DNA of 64,000 nt from Anticarsia gemmatalis (GCF_050436995.1 NC_134753.1:11718001-11782000), one strand, 5' to 3'; shown: positions 23,643-36,919, counted from the first letter of the stretch. Numbers and translations: made by a program. Notes: a model not told the origin generated them from the sequence alone.

Positions 23643-26600
23643 TGACACTACAAGAGTTGCTCTTCCAACATCAATCCACTGGACACTAACAAGTAATGCG
23701 TTAAGCAGCTTTGGGATGAAAAGTCGTTGCGCAAAACTTTAATGGGAGATACAACGTGATTCAAAAAAAGTTGAAACACGGCTTCAGCTGTTGTCAAAAA
23801 AGCGATATTATAAAAATAAGACCTTTGGCGTTAGATTGATTTCTATCATAATAAATAAATGATTCCACTCGCTTATAACTCACACCACACATCCTATCTC
23901 AAACTATAGATGATTTATACACGAAGGGTCCGTATTGGTCCGAACTATAAACCTACTTACTTTGATGCCACGTGATAGCCCAAACATATCAATTTGGGAG
24001 TTGAACAGTCGTTCCAATGAAATGTTCTACAAACTGTTTTGTGGTAAACATTACCTGGAGGGTCGAAATTCTATTTGGGATACAATTTAATAGTATTTTG
24101 AGGTTTTAAAATTGTTTTCGGTTCATTTGTTTTATGTTATTTTGATTGTGTAATTGATGCTACAAGTCGTTTAATAGCATATTAATAGATAAAAGTAAAA
24201 TTTCATCCCTTAATGTTTGTACTATTAGTAAATGTAAATTCATAATTATGTTTTAGTTTCAATAAAATGTTAGGTTTGAATGTTAGTACTTAATAACGTT
24301 TAAAAAAATATGTAATTATTTATGTCTCATTTGCTAGGTAAGGATCTTCCTCCGTTATGAGAGAGGGATTAGGCCTAGTTCCCTATTGTTAGCCAAGTGT
24401 GAATTAGGTCAGAATAATAATATAAAATGCTCGAGCCAAAAACCGGCTAAGTATAATCTGTGTCGTTCTATCTTTGTTATAACCAAAAAAACTTCGAAGT
24501 TTATTAAAAGCTTCTTCGCTACATTGTTTAATGTTAATAGAACATTCTTGTGTTAAGTTCATGAAAAACACGTGTCCAGTTAATATCTACATGCGTAAAA
24601 TAAGACTGTGATAATATTTGCTCTTATAGTACAAGTGACGGGGGACATATTGTTTATATTGCCTGCGTGGGAGATTTTATTGGGTCCGCACAAAATATTT
24701 GTGTTATGTGGTTAGATAGCGATTATTATAAGTGTAAATGAATACAGATTAATTGCGACGATAGAACTACAGATACGATTAAATGATATTTTGATGGTCT
24801 TTAATTTTTCTTATAATTGAACGCTGTCAAAATAAGTTTTCCTCATTAACACAATTATCTCCTAAAATGAAATGTGAACGTACTTTATTTAAGTAGATAA
24901 AAACTTACTCTTCCTGATTTTATGAAGTTTTAAATATATTTTCTCGTATCTAACACCTCATAACGAAATTGTTACATCATTAAAGCACACGTTGCACCAA
25001 GTTTAATCACCACCAAAAATACGTTCAGCATGCATAATGAGTTTCAAAATAGTATTCACACGGTTATTCAATTAGCGAACGAAACTATGAGTCGGCCTCA
25101 GAGGTACAAAGCATCGCAGTAATCTGGTTAGAAGTCTGGCAGGTTCGGTAGGCCACGTGTATATCAAGTTACGAGGTCTATACGATCGGTAGGGATCGGA
25201 CGTGCCCGCGCGTTAACGCGGTATACTGATCTAATCAAGTGCTTTGAAGTGTTATGCCGTCGTTTGTGCGTGTTTGTGTTGTGAGAGTAATTGATAGGTT
25301 GTGTTGAATGAAGTTGCATAGATAGAGACGCGTGTTGTTTAAAATGATGATCAAGAATATATATGTATATTTTTTTAACGAACGATAACGAATTACTGGA
25401 TGAGAACAATACTTGTGTACGTGTGAATTTTAACAATGTTTTAACAGTACAGAAATACGACGTAAAAGAGCCAAGAAAGAAAAAAACACATTCAAATTGT
25501 GTGACTCATATAATAATATGCTGTGACTTGTCATTTTCAACTTTCATTTTCGTCGCAACACAAGCCACGACTTCCAAAACAAAAACAAACGCGTCCGCAA
25601 TAAGCTCCCGTATGTTTCTTCACACACGAAGTGAGTTAACTAACTTGCATTTTTATCCAATTATATACGCCTTTGTGGTCGCTGTTCTAGGGAAATAAAC
25701 CGCTATAATATAATAAGTGAAACGAGAATAAACTCATAAGTGGCGTTTTGTTTTTGTTTTGATGAAACAAAGTGGTTATGAAATCGTTTGTACACTTTCT
25801 GGTCTGTGTTTAGTGGTTTATCTTATGTATGACTGCGCTTAATTTATAAATAATAATTGTGAAGATTGTTGAAAGTTTTGTACAGATATAACATTTCGTT
25901 TGAACTAAGAGATCCCGATTTCAAAACCCCGCACTTAATGTAGCGATATCAACATACTTCTGACAGCCGCTTTTATGATAAATTTTGACTGTAAGAATTA
26001 ACGAAACCGATAATTTTTAAAGTCCACCTTACTATCGTACTTATATAGAAGAGATTTCTACGTTGTTGGTTAAAGTGCAGAAATTAACGAATTTGTTATT
26101 TTTGGAGTCCATATTACTGATAGTATTCCTATATTGTGGGTTGTTATATGCGAAGAAGTAAGCAAGTGCTTGATACTATACAACTAAACTGTCACATCGT
26201 TTGTCAAAATTTCCGTACTTGGCGGATATTTTACGATCAACAAACGTAACCGAGTGTAAGTGAGTTGAACTTTACAGTGTACGTTTTATGTGCCCACAGT
26301 TTAGAGACACTCGACTCAAATGCCACTTAGTGGCTATCTAGGATAGCACATGTCTTTAAATTACATTGATGTTATAAGTCTATCTACGGTCAGTTTCATG
26401 AACTGATAAAAACGTAGTTTTTCATTAAAAAATGTGTTTATCTTACTTTTTAACCGCTTTATAATATGGTGTTTTTTTACGCGCCAATACTTAAAACATC
26501 CAATTTGAACTTGTGTCAGTTTAGGCTTGCTCCACACACACGCTTGTTTTAGAAATCAATATTAAATTAAACGAATAAATTATTAAATGTATATAACTTG

Positions 26601-27247
26601 GGACTGTGTTAGCTACAAGCAATCAATCAAAACAAGGTCCAATATATTTCGTAAGGCATTTTTATCCAGTTGTCACACATTATAACAAAACCATTACCAG
26701 TCCGCCACACAAGTAAGTGCATGTCAACCCGTAATTTTGCATCAATTTTCAATTCTCTCAATTGGCGTACATTGCATCATTATTATGTTAGTACCCCATA
26801 AATCCTCGGCATCAGTTTGTAGAGCTAATAGTTGGATAAACATAATAGAGTATGAGTAATACTCCGCTGGGAACATTTTTATCAAATTATCTTGAAGTTT
26901 TGGACGGCCGCCAGCCGTGTGAGTTAGTCTAGGTCCACATTATGACAACGCACCGAGCATTTATGCCATTATTCTACGGTATCATTACTTAGTTAATAAT
27001 AGGAACAGCGATAACACTGTTTTTAGTTTCGAAATGGGACAGTTGCTTTTCGTAACTTTAAATATCAAAACTAAGACTCTTAAGAAAACAAAAAAAAAAC
27101 TACTACCTACTTTACTGCCCTTACTCAAAATATATATTTTTTTACAAGGTAGTTAGTTATAAAAACAAACAAACAATGGATTAATGTACGCCTTGACTCA
27201 AAACATTAATTATGTCGAACACAAAAGTATAAAAAGTGTAAAGTAGT
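23643..27247. other. Non-genic stretch with one SINE scrap and a CG-rich patch
   Basis: A minus-strand SINE T1 tail scrap lies at about 24338-24412. The patch 25140-25340 is unusually rich in CG dinucleotides (GTGCCCGCGCGTTAACGCGG) and could be a promoter or a non-coding first exon, but no TATA box, initiator or matching donor could be fixed. Nothing else was recognised. Confidence 0.4.
24338..24412 (-). repeat. SINE T1 tail fragment (decayed)
   Basis: The segment CCTCCGTTATGAGAGAGG followed by GGATTAGGCC and GCCAAGTGTGAATT matches the complement of the T1 tail. The terminal CAGCAGTGGGAC motif is lost. This is an old copy. Confidence 0.55.
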
Positions 27248-27444
27248 CTGCCTCCGTGGCGCAGTGGTTTAGGTCACCACGCCGATACCACTGCATCGGG
27301 AGGTCGTGGGTTCGATTCCCACACGTAGCAATTATTTGTGCGATCCACAAATAATTGTTTCGTGACTGGTTGTGCTTTGTGTCCGTTGTTTGTATGTTTG
27401 TAAAAGTCCCCGCGACACAAGAGCAATTCTTAGTGCGGGAGTTG

Positions 27445-27477
<33 letters not shown>
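27248..27477 (+). mobile_element. tRNA-derived SINE with poly(A) tail
   Basis: The head is tRNA-like: an A box TGGCGCAGTGG (27257-27267) and a B box GGTTCGATTCC (27309-27319), about 42 bp apart, preceded by GCCTCCG. A tRNA-unrelated body follows, with a small inverted repeat AATTATTTGTG/CACAAATAATT, and then a 27-A tail (27451-27477). This layout fits RNA polymerase III transcription and LINE-assisted retroposition. The long uninterrupted tail suggests a fairly recent insertion. No target duplication could be fixed. Confidence 0.9.
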
Positions 27478-27482
<5 letters not shown>

Positions 27483-27896
27483 TACCATCGTAAAACGTAA
27501 CGAAACAAAAACCGCAACAGAATTAAGAACCTCCTTATTTTTGTAGTCGCTTAAGAATATATGAACACTATATTCTCACAATGCATTTTTATACATATAT
27601 ACGTTCCTTAACGCTATAAACAGTTCTATCGTCTCGAACGTTTGCTGCCACGTTCATCTTTTCACTACAATGTGGTTGTATCCTAAACTTCGCAATATCG
27701 GAGCCATTAAACGTAGTGTCGGTTTTATATGAATACAGCTTATGAATAAATCGCCTGTCTATTATGTTTGTAGAATAGAGTATATAGAGATACTGTTATA
27801 TAAAGACTTTATCTTGTTATTGTGGGTTGAATATTGACGCGAAGAAGAAGTTTTGAGTGAAAACTTCTGTTAGTATATTAGAAGTTGTTAGATTAA

Positions 27897-28010
27897 CCCC
27901 CGGTTACCGAGGTACATTTAGCGGTAGTTTATCTATTCAATAGCGTTAAAACTCATATAAAAAGCCCTATTGAATAGATAAACTACCGTTAAATGTACTC
28001 AGACCGGGGG
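27897..28010. mobile_element. Palindromic MITE, GCCCGG family, copy 2
   Basis: Two arms of about 45 bp are nearly complementary. The left runs CCCCCGGTTACCGAGGTACA, TTTAGCGGTAGTTTATC, TATTCAATAG; the right returns the same order in reverse and ends ACCGGGGG. About 25 bp separate the arms. It shares the TTTAGCGGTAGTTT core with copies 23536-23642 and 63148-63230. It is non-coding and would fold into one long hairpin. Confidence 0.8.
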
Positions 28011-31000
28011 TAGGTGTTTTGTTGTTAGAGTACTATGCAACAATATGTTGCGGAACTGATTAAATTATTATGTGCTCGTGATTTTCTATAAATTGAGTCG
28101 TATAATGCATAAATAAAATTAATGTCACAAAAAATCAAGAAAAGCAAGTACTTGCCAATATGGAGTAATTTACATACGTTATGTATAATTGAAACTACCG
28201 ATTTAATAATGACTACAATACGTCAGTTTTTAAATTCAATACATAAAATTAACGTAACACCATTTACGTGTCAAAGCTTATAATAATAATATTGCGTAAT
28301 ATTGACTGTATAAGTGAACAATTTTATATAAATACGTATTTTATAATACACAAATTGAGTGACCAAGAAAAGTCGTCCCATCGTCCCTATTGGTGTATAG
28401 TCATGTAGAACACGAACATCAGTTTGATAGCCTTTAGGGCAATAGAGAACGAGTTTGTGCTCATGGCTCCCTGTAGTCCTATCACGAGTTAAGTGTCAGG
28501 ACACAGGTATGTTAACAGCTCACATTACTCTGTAGAAGGGTATCGGTTCGTGTATTACTTAATACACGAACTGACAGTTATTTTAAAGTATTACACGAAC
28601 TGTTCCGTTATTTAGGGATAAAAATATGATTATTTTATTGAAATGAGCGTTAAGACTGTGTGATGCATAAATACTTTCCTCCATTGTTTGTATGTTCGTA
28701 AGAGTTTTTAGGGAACAGAACCATTACAAATAGTAATTACATTCACATTCTAATCTAGTTTTACTTTATGCCCGTTGTTTGCATGGCTGTTGTGCTTTTG
28801 CAACAAGATCAGTTTTAATACGACAGTATTTTAAAATGAAAAATATTGAAATTCAATCACCATCATAAAATCAGCATCCATTACCTCACACAATTACAAG
28901 CTAATTCAGACATTACGTACATAACCAGCAATAACATCGCCGTATCACGAGATTAACGACATGAGCCGATCATAAACTATTCCATTTGTAACGTACATGT
29001 TAACAGGGACAATGTTCTAGTAATTCCGATATTGCAATATTAATTTATGTAATTGTGATTTAGTATTGTGTTTTGACAATGGGTTAGGACGCATCAATGC
29101 ACGACTGTCGATAATAATATAGTTAGTAATTAAGCGTAGACCTCGCATATTGTTAGGTGTAATTTTGAAAACAGGGAGCTCCTGTTCGCCATTTTTGTCA
29201 ATGCACTTTTTATTGAAAATCAAATCACTCGCTATTACTTACATATATTAGATCCTTCTGCTGTCAACTATCGACGCTTTTAGTGTAATTCGAAAGAACT
29301 ACATATTACCTGTAACAAACTTTAAATAGGTTTAACCAGTCGATAGTAACAACTGTCGACAACTGCACTGTTAAATATTGATATTGACATTAATACCTAC
29401 CAATTTAAGTGAGAATCAAATTTGAAATCATGATTTCCCGGCGCTGTGGTGACACTGGTGACGATTTGATGAATGCCGTTATTATCTAGTTTAAAATCTT
29501 CATATGGTATTGTTTTGTATTATTTGAGTAATACTCTTAAACAGGAATACTTAAAAAAATATATATGGAGTCCTGTTTTTTATTTACACACTAAACTAAG
29601 CCAGGCCATACATCTCCGCTTCAACTCGCACCACACAAGCACAGCACGCGGCCCCGCCCGGGGTAGTTTGTCACTGGTATTTCAACCCTCGTTGTTTTAC
29701 GTCTGCCACGTTTTACCGTTCGATATGTAAACTTTTGTTACATACAGCCTGAATGGTTCACTGAACATGTTTGGTCATATTACTGTGGGTGATCGAAGTT
29801 GCGGTTTGACGGTTACGTCGTTTTTCCACTACTAGGACACTGCGAAATTTAAAACTGTGGAGCACTTTTTTTAAAGCTGTAAAATATTCTAGGTTATAGT
29901 TTCGTGTAACTAACGCGTTACATTAGATAAGTACTTGTTTGAAATTAGACACATTTTTGGTGTACGTTGCATGCACGTGCATAGTGCATAGGTCAAAGTA
30001 TACGGATAATCGATACGCGTCATATCAAAGCCTTTATTTACCATAAAATAAAAGCTAATGGATCAGTTTATTATAAACTTAATTTAACTGAAATTCAATT
30101 TCTACAAAATACGAATAACTTTTCACTTTTTCCAATTAAAGAATAGAACCTTAAACTTCGTCATTAACAGTCAAACACACTTTTCTTAGACACTTGATAA
30201 ATAAATATCACAGTAACATCACATCATTTCTCTTGTCGTCGTATAATCAGTGAGTCTACGTCATATCTAGCCATACAAATACACAAAACCCTACATATTT
30301 AGTACTGTCTACGAGCAGCGAAGATTTATGCCCTTCGTGCCTAAGGCTAAAGTTTATAGGGGTAGAGCTTTACGAGGGCTTAGTCAAACAGGCTCGATCT
30401 GAATCGAGCATAAAAACGCAGAGTGGCTTAGATCATTCGGGGTTATGACCGTTTTAGATACTCGGATAGAATATGAAAGTAAAGCGTACTGATTTATGTA
30501 ACGAAGGGTATAGTTATTTTTTATTATAGGCGTATTGGCTTTTTGTCTTTGGTTTGGACTGCATTAAAGAACTATTCGTACATTTATATATAGGTCACTA
30601 ACGTAATCTTGAATTATTTTTCTAAACTTTAGATGTACTTCACGCTTAGATATGTGATAATCAATTAATCATTCGATTTTAAAAATGCCCTAAGACATTG
30701 AACTTTTGGCATTAATTTTTTTGTGTAGATGGGCCCAAACAGTTGTTAAAAAGATGTAGATAATTGTTTTCATCTGTGACAGCCATTTATAACAAAAATA
30801 CGTTTTTGTTTTTAGATAACGTTTATTTGTCTTTTTTACTAACCCACAGTAACCGATGTTGCTATAAAACTTAAGAAGAAAAAGCAAATTTATTAAGAAT
30901 GCCATACCTATGTCATATTGATTATGGACAAACAATTAACTGCGTACTAACTACTACTATTACGGTTTGAATACAAAACTTTTCTACAAGTTACAACAAA

Positions 31001-31099
31001 CATGTCGTGTTTCAAATCGTTATGATGAATGTTTTATTTAAACCACAACTTGATGACATCACGCGATCTTGAGTTTAATATATGATATTTATATCTTGA
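28011..31099. other. Non-genic stretch with a small hairpin
   Basis: There is an 11-bp perfect hairpin at 28546-28571 (GTTCGTGTATT, loop ACTT, AATACACGAAC), followed by a direct partial copy of its right arm at about 28592-28605. A CAG|GTATGT donor-like site at about 28507 has no open frame before it. At 29263-29346 a CTATCGAC/GTCGATAG pair may be a decayed MITE. No gene was seen. Confidence 0.4.
28546..28571. repeat. Short perfect hairpin
   Basis: Arms of 11 bp (GTTCGTGTATT and its complement) are separated by ACTT. Part of the right arm, ACACGAACTG, recurs about 30 bp downstream. Confidence 0.7.
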
Positions 31100-31384
31100 C
31101 TAGTTGCTGCCCGCGACTTTATTTCTATGGCAAAGGAACTGCTAAGTTTCATCAAATGACAGCTGATTCTCTTCTACTATTGGCTATTGACAACCGGTTA
31201 CTTATAGACAAACTTTGGATGGAAATATGATCAGCGCCAGCAAGCGTTCATCAGCACCTATTTTAATTATGTTAGTGACTGGGAAGATGGCGTTTCAGTA
31301 GTTTTGGCATTATTGAATAACAGACATCCCCTTGGATATACAAATTTTCGGATTCATTATAATAATAAGATAAGACTAGATAGA
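31100..31384 (-). mobile_element. Degenerate non-autonomous Helitron
   Basis: On the minus strand the 3' end reads GTCGCGGGCAGCAACTAG followed by T. The 5' end is near GATTCATTATAATAATAAG on the plus strand (31350-31370), the complement of the TATTATAATGAATCC type of Helitron start. The exact 5' base is uncertain (31380 or 31384). A further fragment with AAATCAGACCAGCCGTTTTC and TCTTCAGCTTTA lies at about 31425-31485, so two relics may abut. Confidence 0.5.
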
Positions 31385-33009
31385 TAACCATGTTATGTTG
31401 TTTTTCTTGCTACAAATTCAGAATTTTCCAAATCAGACCAGCCGTTTTCAAGCTAACACATTCATACAAGCTCACAGTTTCTTCAGCTTTAAATGTCTTA
31501 TTGTAATTGCTAGCTGCGACCCGCAATTAGATTCTTGTATATCGGGATTACTAGGATACTTTAAGTACCAGATCTCTCTCAGGCAATTGCTCCACTTTCT
31601 GTAATTATAGATCACAGCGATCGCAGCGTAAGGTGACATATAATCTTTCACATAAATGTGATGTCATAAATCTTGTCAGAGCACAAGATACCAAAAGGTT
31701 TTTAATACTCAAGAATGAAAACTGAGTGTTTCGTCTTTGTCTGTCTTTCCTGTGTTTTGCAAGTGATCAAGGTTTCAACCCTAAAACTTATCGTTAAATA
31801 ATACAAAGACCCTAAATCATATCAGGTCAGTTAAATGGATCCAGATTTAGCCCGTCTCTTATTCCCGAAAGAGACCCTTATCGAGAACTACTACCAGTAG
31901 TCTTTTATTTTGACAAATTCATTTATTTATTTACTGTATCGTTCGTGGTCAATATAGTGCCATTTATTTTCTAAAGCCTTTGACATGGCTCATTATCTTG
32001 ATCGTCAACGACTATTAAATAAAATACTACTTCGCGGACACCCATCAATGAAATTACCGTACAAAGGTTGTTCATCTGACTAATAGTTTACCAACCGATG
32101 CAGCGATGGTACGAAGATCGGGCTCGTAACTAACAAGCAAATTGGCTAGTTATTTTCTATTCTAATACAAACATTATCAATTATGATGCACATAAGCAGT
32201 ATCTGATATTAGCGTTCCCTTTGTAAAACGTGTAGAATTAATTAAACGAGGCTGCTCATGCCGAGTGACGTCACTGGTTAATGCATAATTGCTGTTTTGT
32301 ACACCTAATTACCGTTCATTGTAGGGGAATAGGGTTGGCGGAGATTATACCTTAATAAAGATTTTTTTAACCCGTGCTGTCCTACTGCTAGGCAAATTTG
32401 TACCAAAATATAGTTAGAGTAAAATTTTTAGCAGACTATGGTGTTGATTGACAATTTCCTACCACTACCGACTATAAATATTTGTTGCATTTAAAAAGTT
32501 ATAAATAATATCTTAAAATGTCTTATTTAGATAGGGGTTGGAGACCTTAACCAAAAACAATAACACTAGAAAATGTGATAAAAAAATTGGGTACTCCTGT
32601 TGCAATATTTTTCTTGCTTGCAAATATTCAGGCAGCAATAATAACCTTAAGGCAGTTAATAAAATAGCTTGTCCATTCATATTCTAACAAATTTAAAATA
32701 CTTACGGTAACTTGCTCGTGACAACCCTTGCAGTGAACAGCTTGTTTTGCGGTAACTGTAAATGATGGAAGATGTTACCCTGCGTAAAATGTATTTTAAT
32801 TGATGGAGATGTAGCTTTATGGGGTTAAATGTTCATAACAAATCATATTTAAATTAAAGTTAATAATCTGGTTATTACTTAAGGGCCATGATTGTTCAAT
32901 TTCTGTCATTGTTCAAATATTAAGTCTTAAAAAAATACTACCTAGGTATGTAGGTACTCCGCAAAAAAATTAAAAACAGTGGCGTAGTGCTATTAGTTGG
33001 CTGCACATA
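31385..33009. other. Non-genic stretch with old SINE relics
   Basis: A heavily decayed minus-strand copy of 5S-derived SINE family A appears to lie at about 31931-32110: TGGTCAATATAGTGCCA, CTTTGACATGGCT and CGGACACCCATCAATGAA keep the order of intact copies. A 30-bp T1 SINE tail scrap lies at 32369-32400. No gene was found. Confidence 0.4.
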
Positions 33010-33018
33010 ATTAATTTG

Positions 33019-33230
33019 GCGCCCATAGCCAGTCGAGGGTTAAGCAAACCTTGGCGCGGTCATTCTATAGACTCGTAAACGCATAGTGGTATTTAAACTG
33101 GGCGTCTCCGTGCTTCAGAGGGCACGTAAAACGTCGGTCCCGGTTGTTGACAATTAAGATAAAGGCCTTCGGGTGGCTTGAACCACTTTGACACTAGCTT
33201 GACCACTAACCATACGATAAGAAGAAGAAG
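33019..33230 (+). mobile_element. 5S-rRNA-derived SINE, family A, internally decayed, with 9-bp target duplication
   Basis: It starts GCGCCCATAGCCAGT and ends ACCATACGATAAGAAGAAG. ATTAATTTG flanks both sides (33010-33018 and 33231-33239). The 5S box segment is damaged: a stretch of the head is missing after CAGT, and GATGGGTGACC has become GACTCGTAAAC. GGTTAAGC, GGCGCGGTCATTC and CGTGCTTCAGAGGGCACG remain. An inactive copy. Confidence 0.8.
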
Positions 33231-33405
33231 ATTAATTTGCTGCAGGTATCGAACCCAGGATCTGATTTTAACCACTGCAGGATTTTCAAAACTTGCTACT
33301 CAAACTAATTCTATAAGACATTTAAGAGCAAAATGAGTTGTAAGCAGATTACATGTCCATATTACATACAGGTCGTAACGGCGCCTCGCGACGTTACACA
33401 CCAGA

Positions 33406-33457
33406 TAATGTGCTCTCCGAGACGCATTTAACTTAATGGCGTCTTCTCTATTAATAT
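33406..33457. repeat. Short diverged duplication, copy 1
   Basis: About 50 bp (TAATGTGCTCTCCGAGACGC, then ATTTAACTTAATGGCGTCTT and CTATTAATA) match 34653-34700 at about 80 percent in the same orientation. The surrounding sequence matches weakly if at all. Origin unknown. Confidence 0.45.
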
Positions 33458-33607
33458 AATGTAAGGCTTTATTTACTTCGCCAAGATCTACAAAAGATTT
33501 TTTGAAACTATACTTTACACAAAGATGTAGAAAATTTGAAAATACCAATAGCTCTTTGCTCTAGTACAGAATACGGGACCTCGTGATCAGTACCTCGATT
33601 CTCTACC

Positions 33608-33760
33608 ACTATCGACTACCGACAATTGCAACCGGCTAGCTATCGAATTTTGACATTTAGAATGTACTGCCAAAATGTTTCTACGACACCCGTCAGAGGC
33701 GCTGATCAGATTTTCATACAAAATTTCTCGATGACAGTTCGGTTGTCGGTAGTCGATAGT
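33608..33760. mobile_element. MITE with 18-bp perfect inverted termini
   Basis: ACTATCGACTACCGACAA at 33608-33625 is repeated as its exact complement at 33743-33760. The interior of about 117 bp is non-coding and includes CCGGCTAGCTATCGAATTTTG. I recall the CTATCGACTACCGAC end as frequent in lepidopteran DNA. The true outer ends may lie a few bases further out, because no target duplication was fixed. Confidence 0.65.
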
Positions 33761-34144
33761 AGAAAAGAATAGAGGAAATATACAGTATTCAGATATTATT
33801 ATAGTGCTGTTCAAACTACGCAGGCAGTCACTTGTACAATTAATATTATACAATTATACTAACTAACGCCCACAATTCCGCCTAAGTGTGTTTTTTTTTG
33901 CTAAAAATATTAACTGTAGTTTAGATTTCATCCCGTGTCTTCAACTATCTTCATATCAAGTTACACGACAAACGGCTTAGTGATTCAGTAATTGTAATTA
34001 GGTACTATCATAGTGTCATCATTTGACTTGAATTAATAAATTTTAATGATAAGATTTTGATTTTGATGGGCGATAGTTTCAAATAGGCTTGTCTATGATA
34101 GATCTCAAGTATCAAATTCAACACGACATACGGTTCAGTAAATA

Positions 34145-34513
34145 TATATATTCGCTTAGCCTTTGTTCCAAACTATGTTGGAGTCGGCTTCCAGTCTCAC
34201 CGGATGCAGCTGGATACCAGTGTTTTACATGGAGCGACTGCCTATCTGACCTCCACAACCCAGTTACTTGGGTATTAACACGAAACCCTTCGGTGAGACT
34301 GATTGTCAGACTTTCAAGCTTCTGACTACTGTTAACGACTGTCAAAGATCTTCGAAAATGACAGCCGGGACCCACAATTTAACGTACCTTCCGATACACG
34401 GAGGAACTCTATACGTATAAGATGGTCACCCATCAACGGAACAACCTCGGCAAGCGTAGCTTAACCTCAGAGATCGATCCGTGCGGCTGTTGTAAACTAA
34501 GCCACTAGCTCCT
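34145..34513 (-). mobile_element. 5S-rRNA-derived SINE, family B, full length, 18-bp target duplication
   Basis: CATACGGTTCAGTAAATA occurs on both sides (34127-34144 and 34514-34531), an unusually long exact target duplication. On the minus strand the head has CGATCTCTGAGGTTAAGC, TTGCCGAGGTTG and GATGGGTGACCATC (complement at 34421-34434), matching the order of the 5S internal promoter. The body then has CCGTGTATCGGAAGG, GTGGGTCCCGGCTGT and CAGTCGTTAACAGTAG, and a 3' part with GGAAGCCGACTCCAACATAG. The 369-bp length and intact boxes suggest it was once transcribed by RNA polymerase III. Confidence 0.88.
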
Positions 34514-36919
34514 CATACGGTTCAGTAAATACATTTTGAAATTGTTTCAAACGCATTTTCGCACTTGTAATGTTAGGTATTTATTTTTATAAAATGACAG
34601 TAAAACACAGCCTTATATGACCTGAAAGACCTTCCAACATAATACAAGCAGCTAATGTTCTCCAGACACATTTAAGTTAATGGTGTTTTCTACATTAATA
34701 ACTCAGTACTCATAAATATTATGACACTTTTCTTACGAAGCAAGTGTCGCTGTTGCCATGGCAACGCGTATGTACTGATTATAATGTCGAGTGTGTAAGA
34801 GTTTCATAGTACAGGGGGTAATTTGTGTAAAATAATTGTCCTATTTTATGACTTCTTGTTCTTAAGCTGTCGCTTTAGTTACAAGTTTTTTTTTCAATTT
34901 TGTACACACTCTGATTTTATTTAACATAATTTACTTTTATTTAGCTTGTAGCTTTGTAAGGCTTATATGTGGTAAGATTCCAATCACCACTTTAATTCCA
35001 AGTGTAATGAACAAACATTATGATTAGGGCCAACGACGTTCCAAATAGATTTATAGATTTTACATAAAAGAAAAATATACCCATCTACCAGTTTATTTTC
35101 TCAGCCATAAAACAAAAACTTACGAAACAGCCGTCCCAAAAAAAGCACATAACTCCACAACCAGAACTTTGTTTATCGACAAACAATAAAATCGGCAAAC
35201 ATTTTGATTTAAACGCTCAATTGCGTGAAAAACAAGGCAAGGTCGCTGCAGTCGGCTCGTTAATCAATTTACCCGCTTGTTTCCACTCAAATTAACGCCC
35301 GCTCCTTCCGTTCTCGCGTACGGCTTTTAAAACAGCGGGACATGCAAAATAACACGCTTGAAATCACTAAGTAATGTAACCGTTTAACACTTGAGTATTA
35401 GTACGTACTTCGTATTTAAGATGAAATTAAAATACGCTAACAAACAATTTTTACGCTAACGAATAATTAGGACTAAATAAAATATTTCGCAATAAAATCA
35501 AAATTGATTATGCCAGAATATTAATTTAAAACAATTGAAGACCGATTCGAATTGATCCGAAAAATACTAACACTAATGGAGTAAGTAAGTAACTAAAATT
35601 CAAATTACATTTCGTAGACCTTCTACGCCTGTTTAGGCCTACGCCGTAGCTTTATTTCGTCTACGAAGGTTAGATAAACTATTCGTAGCTAGTTGGAATT
35701 GAAATGATTCATGAAGTCAAAGGCCAAATCTTTATTTTGCTATTAAGGTTTTGTTATCATTGTGTAAATTCGGACAAAATTTTCAATGCATTGCGAATAA
35801 ACACCTATCTTACAAAATTTCTGAAAGGTCTAAAACGCTTTTTATCTTTAAAATCTATTATCTATAAAATCGCATTTTCGCTAGTTTTATGACTCAACGG
35901 TCACTAGCGCTTCCGATCATAACCCCTCGACTGGTCACCCCTTTTCGTTTTCCTTACTTTTTTATTTTAATTAACTGTTGATTGATTCGTCTTTTGAATT
36001 CGTAATTTAAAAATTAAATCACGTCCGATTTTAAAAGGGGCCCTTTGAAGTTTCGTTATTTTAACTGAGTTACAGTATTTAACTGTAATATTTTTCTATA
36101 GTAACCCACCATAAAAAAAAACTTGTACAATAAACCTAAAGTTAATCCTAATTTATATATATTAGTATCTGATTACCATAATACACAATGTGTGAGACAC
36201 TGTGAGATTTCCAAATATGTTTTTTATAGAAATGTCGATTATAATATGTTTAAAATTAATCCTGACAGGCAAAGAAATATCACTTTCAAACTGAAATCCG
36301 TTATAAAGTCACTTAAATTACAAATAATAGCAAGCCAACAGCCATGAAATAATCTCCCAAACACCACAATTTCGTTCAAACAGCGACCACAACCGCACAC
36401 CACTTACAAAACAATCAGAATCATTAGCACTTAACCTCAAAATTAAACGAGCAGTAATAGAGAACAAATAAAAGGATCTCATACTTGGCATTAAATCGAA
36501 CGTAGTCCATTGTCCGTTTGATAAGCTTATTAGTACCACAAATGTCCACAAAATTAATTAGTCGCGGGTCACTCCGGCCGCAATGGCCCATTGATGGTTA
36601 ATGTTCTAGAACAAGTTGAAAGCAGACGCGATTTGTAAAGGGTTGGGTTTAATGAATTGATTTGTCGTGTTATTTTTTAGAATGAGGGCGAAATTGGGCT
36701 TTTCTGTTGATTTTTTTGTTGGTTCGAGCGTTTTGTTCAGTCGTTACAAAATGTGACGACGCATTCTTGTTAAGGTTTTACATTTTATGAAACTGTGACT
36801 AAACTAAGATGCTGCAAATGTAGGAATTTAAGGATTTAAATATAGTATGAATAATACTTAGCAAAGGAAATTAACGGCCTTTACTATTTTAAACTAAAAA
36901 TATTTTACTTCATTTTTAG

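Noticed and set aside
27250..27325. tRNA-like sequence considered as a genuine tRNA gene
   Set aside because: It continues into an unrelated body and a long poly(A) tail, and the acceptor stem does not close, so it is a SINE head.
28437..28507. Possible exon ending at CAG|GTATGT
   Set aside because: All three frames contain a stop before the donor and the upstream acceptor is weak.
33240..33290. Second B-box-like motif next to the 5S-derived SINE
   Set aside because: GGTTCGATACC on the minus strand is present, but no A box or family body could be matched.
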